Source: a virus
Reading direction: 5' to 3' (one strand)
IMG/VR virus record: IMGVR_UViG_3300020203_000047
Span: 1-36,866 of that record
Length of the DNA stretch: 36,866 nt
The notes under the pieces are model-generated. The model was not told where the DNA came from and ran no database searches. It was given only the letters and a program-made list of their open reading frames with translations. A program made the translations under genes and the position numbers. Positions 36,656 to 36,866 of the stretch are shown in pieces. The number at the start of each line of letters is the position of its first letter. Position 1 is the stretch's first letter.

Positions 36656-36835
36656 ATGGATCGAAATGAAATCACTGAAACACCGGAACGACAGACCCGC
36701 ATCCGCGAGTTGCTTCATGCAGCGACGGCCACGCAACGACGCGGAAGAATGGTCGCCAGATGCCCCACAAATTCCCAAAGCCTCCGCTTCCCTCACATCA
36801 TCTTATCTCCCAGGAGACGTCATGAACGTGTGTGA
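36656..36835 (+). CDS. Small plus-strand ORF (59 aa), uncertain
   Basis: The frame reads MDRNEITETPERQTRIRELL and continues in a basic, Arg-rich stretch to a TGA at 36833-36835. It overlaps the start of the next frame (36822) in another phase. AAGGA upstream serves a start-stop element (ATG TGA, 36649-36654) two bases before this ATG. Amino-acid composition after residue 30 is poor evidence for a folded protein. It may be an early small gene or a leader. Confidence 0.35.
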   Translation: MDRNEITETPERQTRIRELLHAATATQRRGRMVARCPTNSQSLRFPHIILSPRRRHERV

Positions 36836-36866
36836 AACGATTAAGTTATGGAGCGTCAAGGTCCGC
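36822..36866 (+). CDS. Start of a plus-strand gene running off the window
   Basis: ATG 36822 is preceded by CAGGAGACGTC, an almost ideal ribosome site. The frame (MNVCETIKLWSVKVR) is open to the window end. Only 15 codons are visible, so no function can be given. It marks the beginning of rightward transcription. Confidence 0.55.
   Translation, partial: MNVCETIKLWSVKVR

Noticed and set aside
36508-36702. 64-codon minus-strand frame in the divergent region
   Set aside because: It overlaps the plus-strand start region and hairpin, has no SD, and its composition is not protein-like.

Overview
The window is a large part of a contractile-tailed (myovirus-like) double-stranded DNA phage or prophage genome that infects a Gram-negative, probably proteobacterial, host. 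The evidence is a tail sheath and tube, a J-type baseplate protein, a GH19-type endolysin beside small membrane proteins and a lipobox lipoprotein, and GC-rich coding sequence with dense ATGA/TAATG gene overlaps. Nearly all genes are on the minus strand, so the natural reading order runs from high to low coordinates. No integrase, tRNA or CRISPR array was seen, and neither end shows a genome terminus.

Right end (about 33.4-36.9 kb): two small plus-strand reading frames start near the edge, divergent from a small HTH protein and a primase/SF3-type helicase. The helicase ends in an SSB-like -DIPF tip. Downstream lies a gene-free stretch of about 530 bp (33422-33953). It is packed with GTCCCTGAT 9-mers, two 35-bp direct repeats, a 50-bp inverted repeat and three AT-rich 21-bp tandem repeats, so it is a candidate replication origin or control locus. 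A phage NusG paralogue follows, heading the structural operon.

Head and packaging (about 20.4-32.8 kb): small and large terminase, a DUF1073-type portal, a Mu F-like minor head protein, and several small proteins. Next come a Nudix/DUF2213 protease/scaffold fusion with a probable internal scaffold start, a head decoration protein and a DUF2184-type major capsid protein. A very stable hairpin terminator follows the capsid gene. Connector and neck proteins come next.

Tail and lysis (about 0.85-20.4 kb): a beta-helix protein, sheath, tube, two tail-assembly-chaperone frames joined by a -1 slippery T7 run, a tape measure with a lysozyme-like domain, hub, spike, gp25-like wedge, J protein and a gpI-position protein. 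Then come a collar-domain fibre, a signal-peptide-bearing fibre, a DUF4376-like protein, two holin candidates, the endolysin, a TM-anchored protein and a lipoprotein. The far left holds a hairpin-rich gene-free stretch with a terminator, an IS1595/ISXO2-type transposase fragment, and the start of a C5-cytosine DNA methyltransferase.

The most striking feature is that two families of small beta-type modules have been inserted into unrelated virion proteins. Family A (exactly 231 bp, 77 aa) occurs three times, once splitting a tail-collar domain. Family B (about 68-73 aa, FCCH-like) occurs about six times, in the decoration protein, sheath (twice), baseplate plug and baseplate J. This points to domain shuffling across the whole virion surface.
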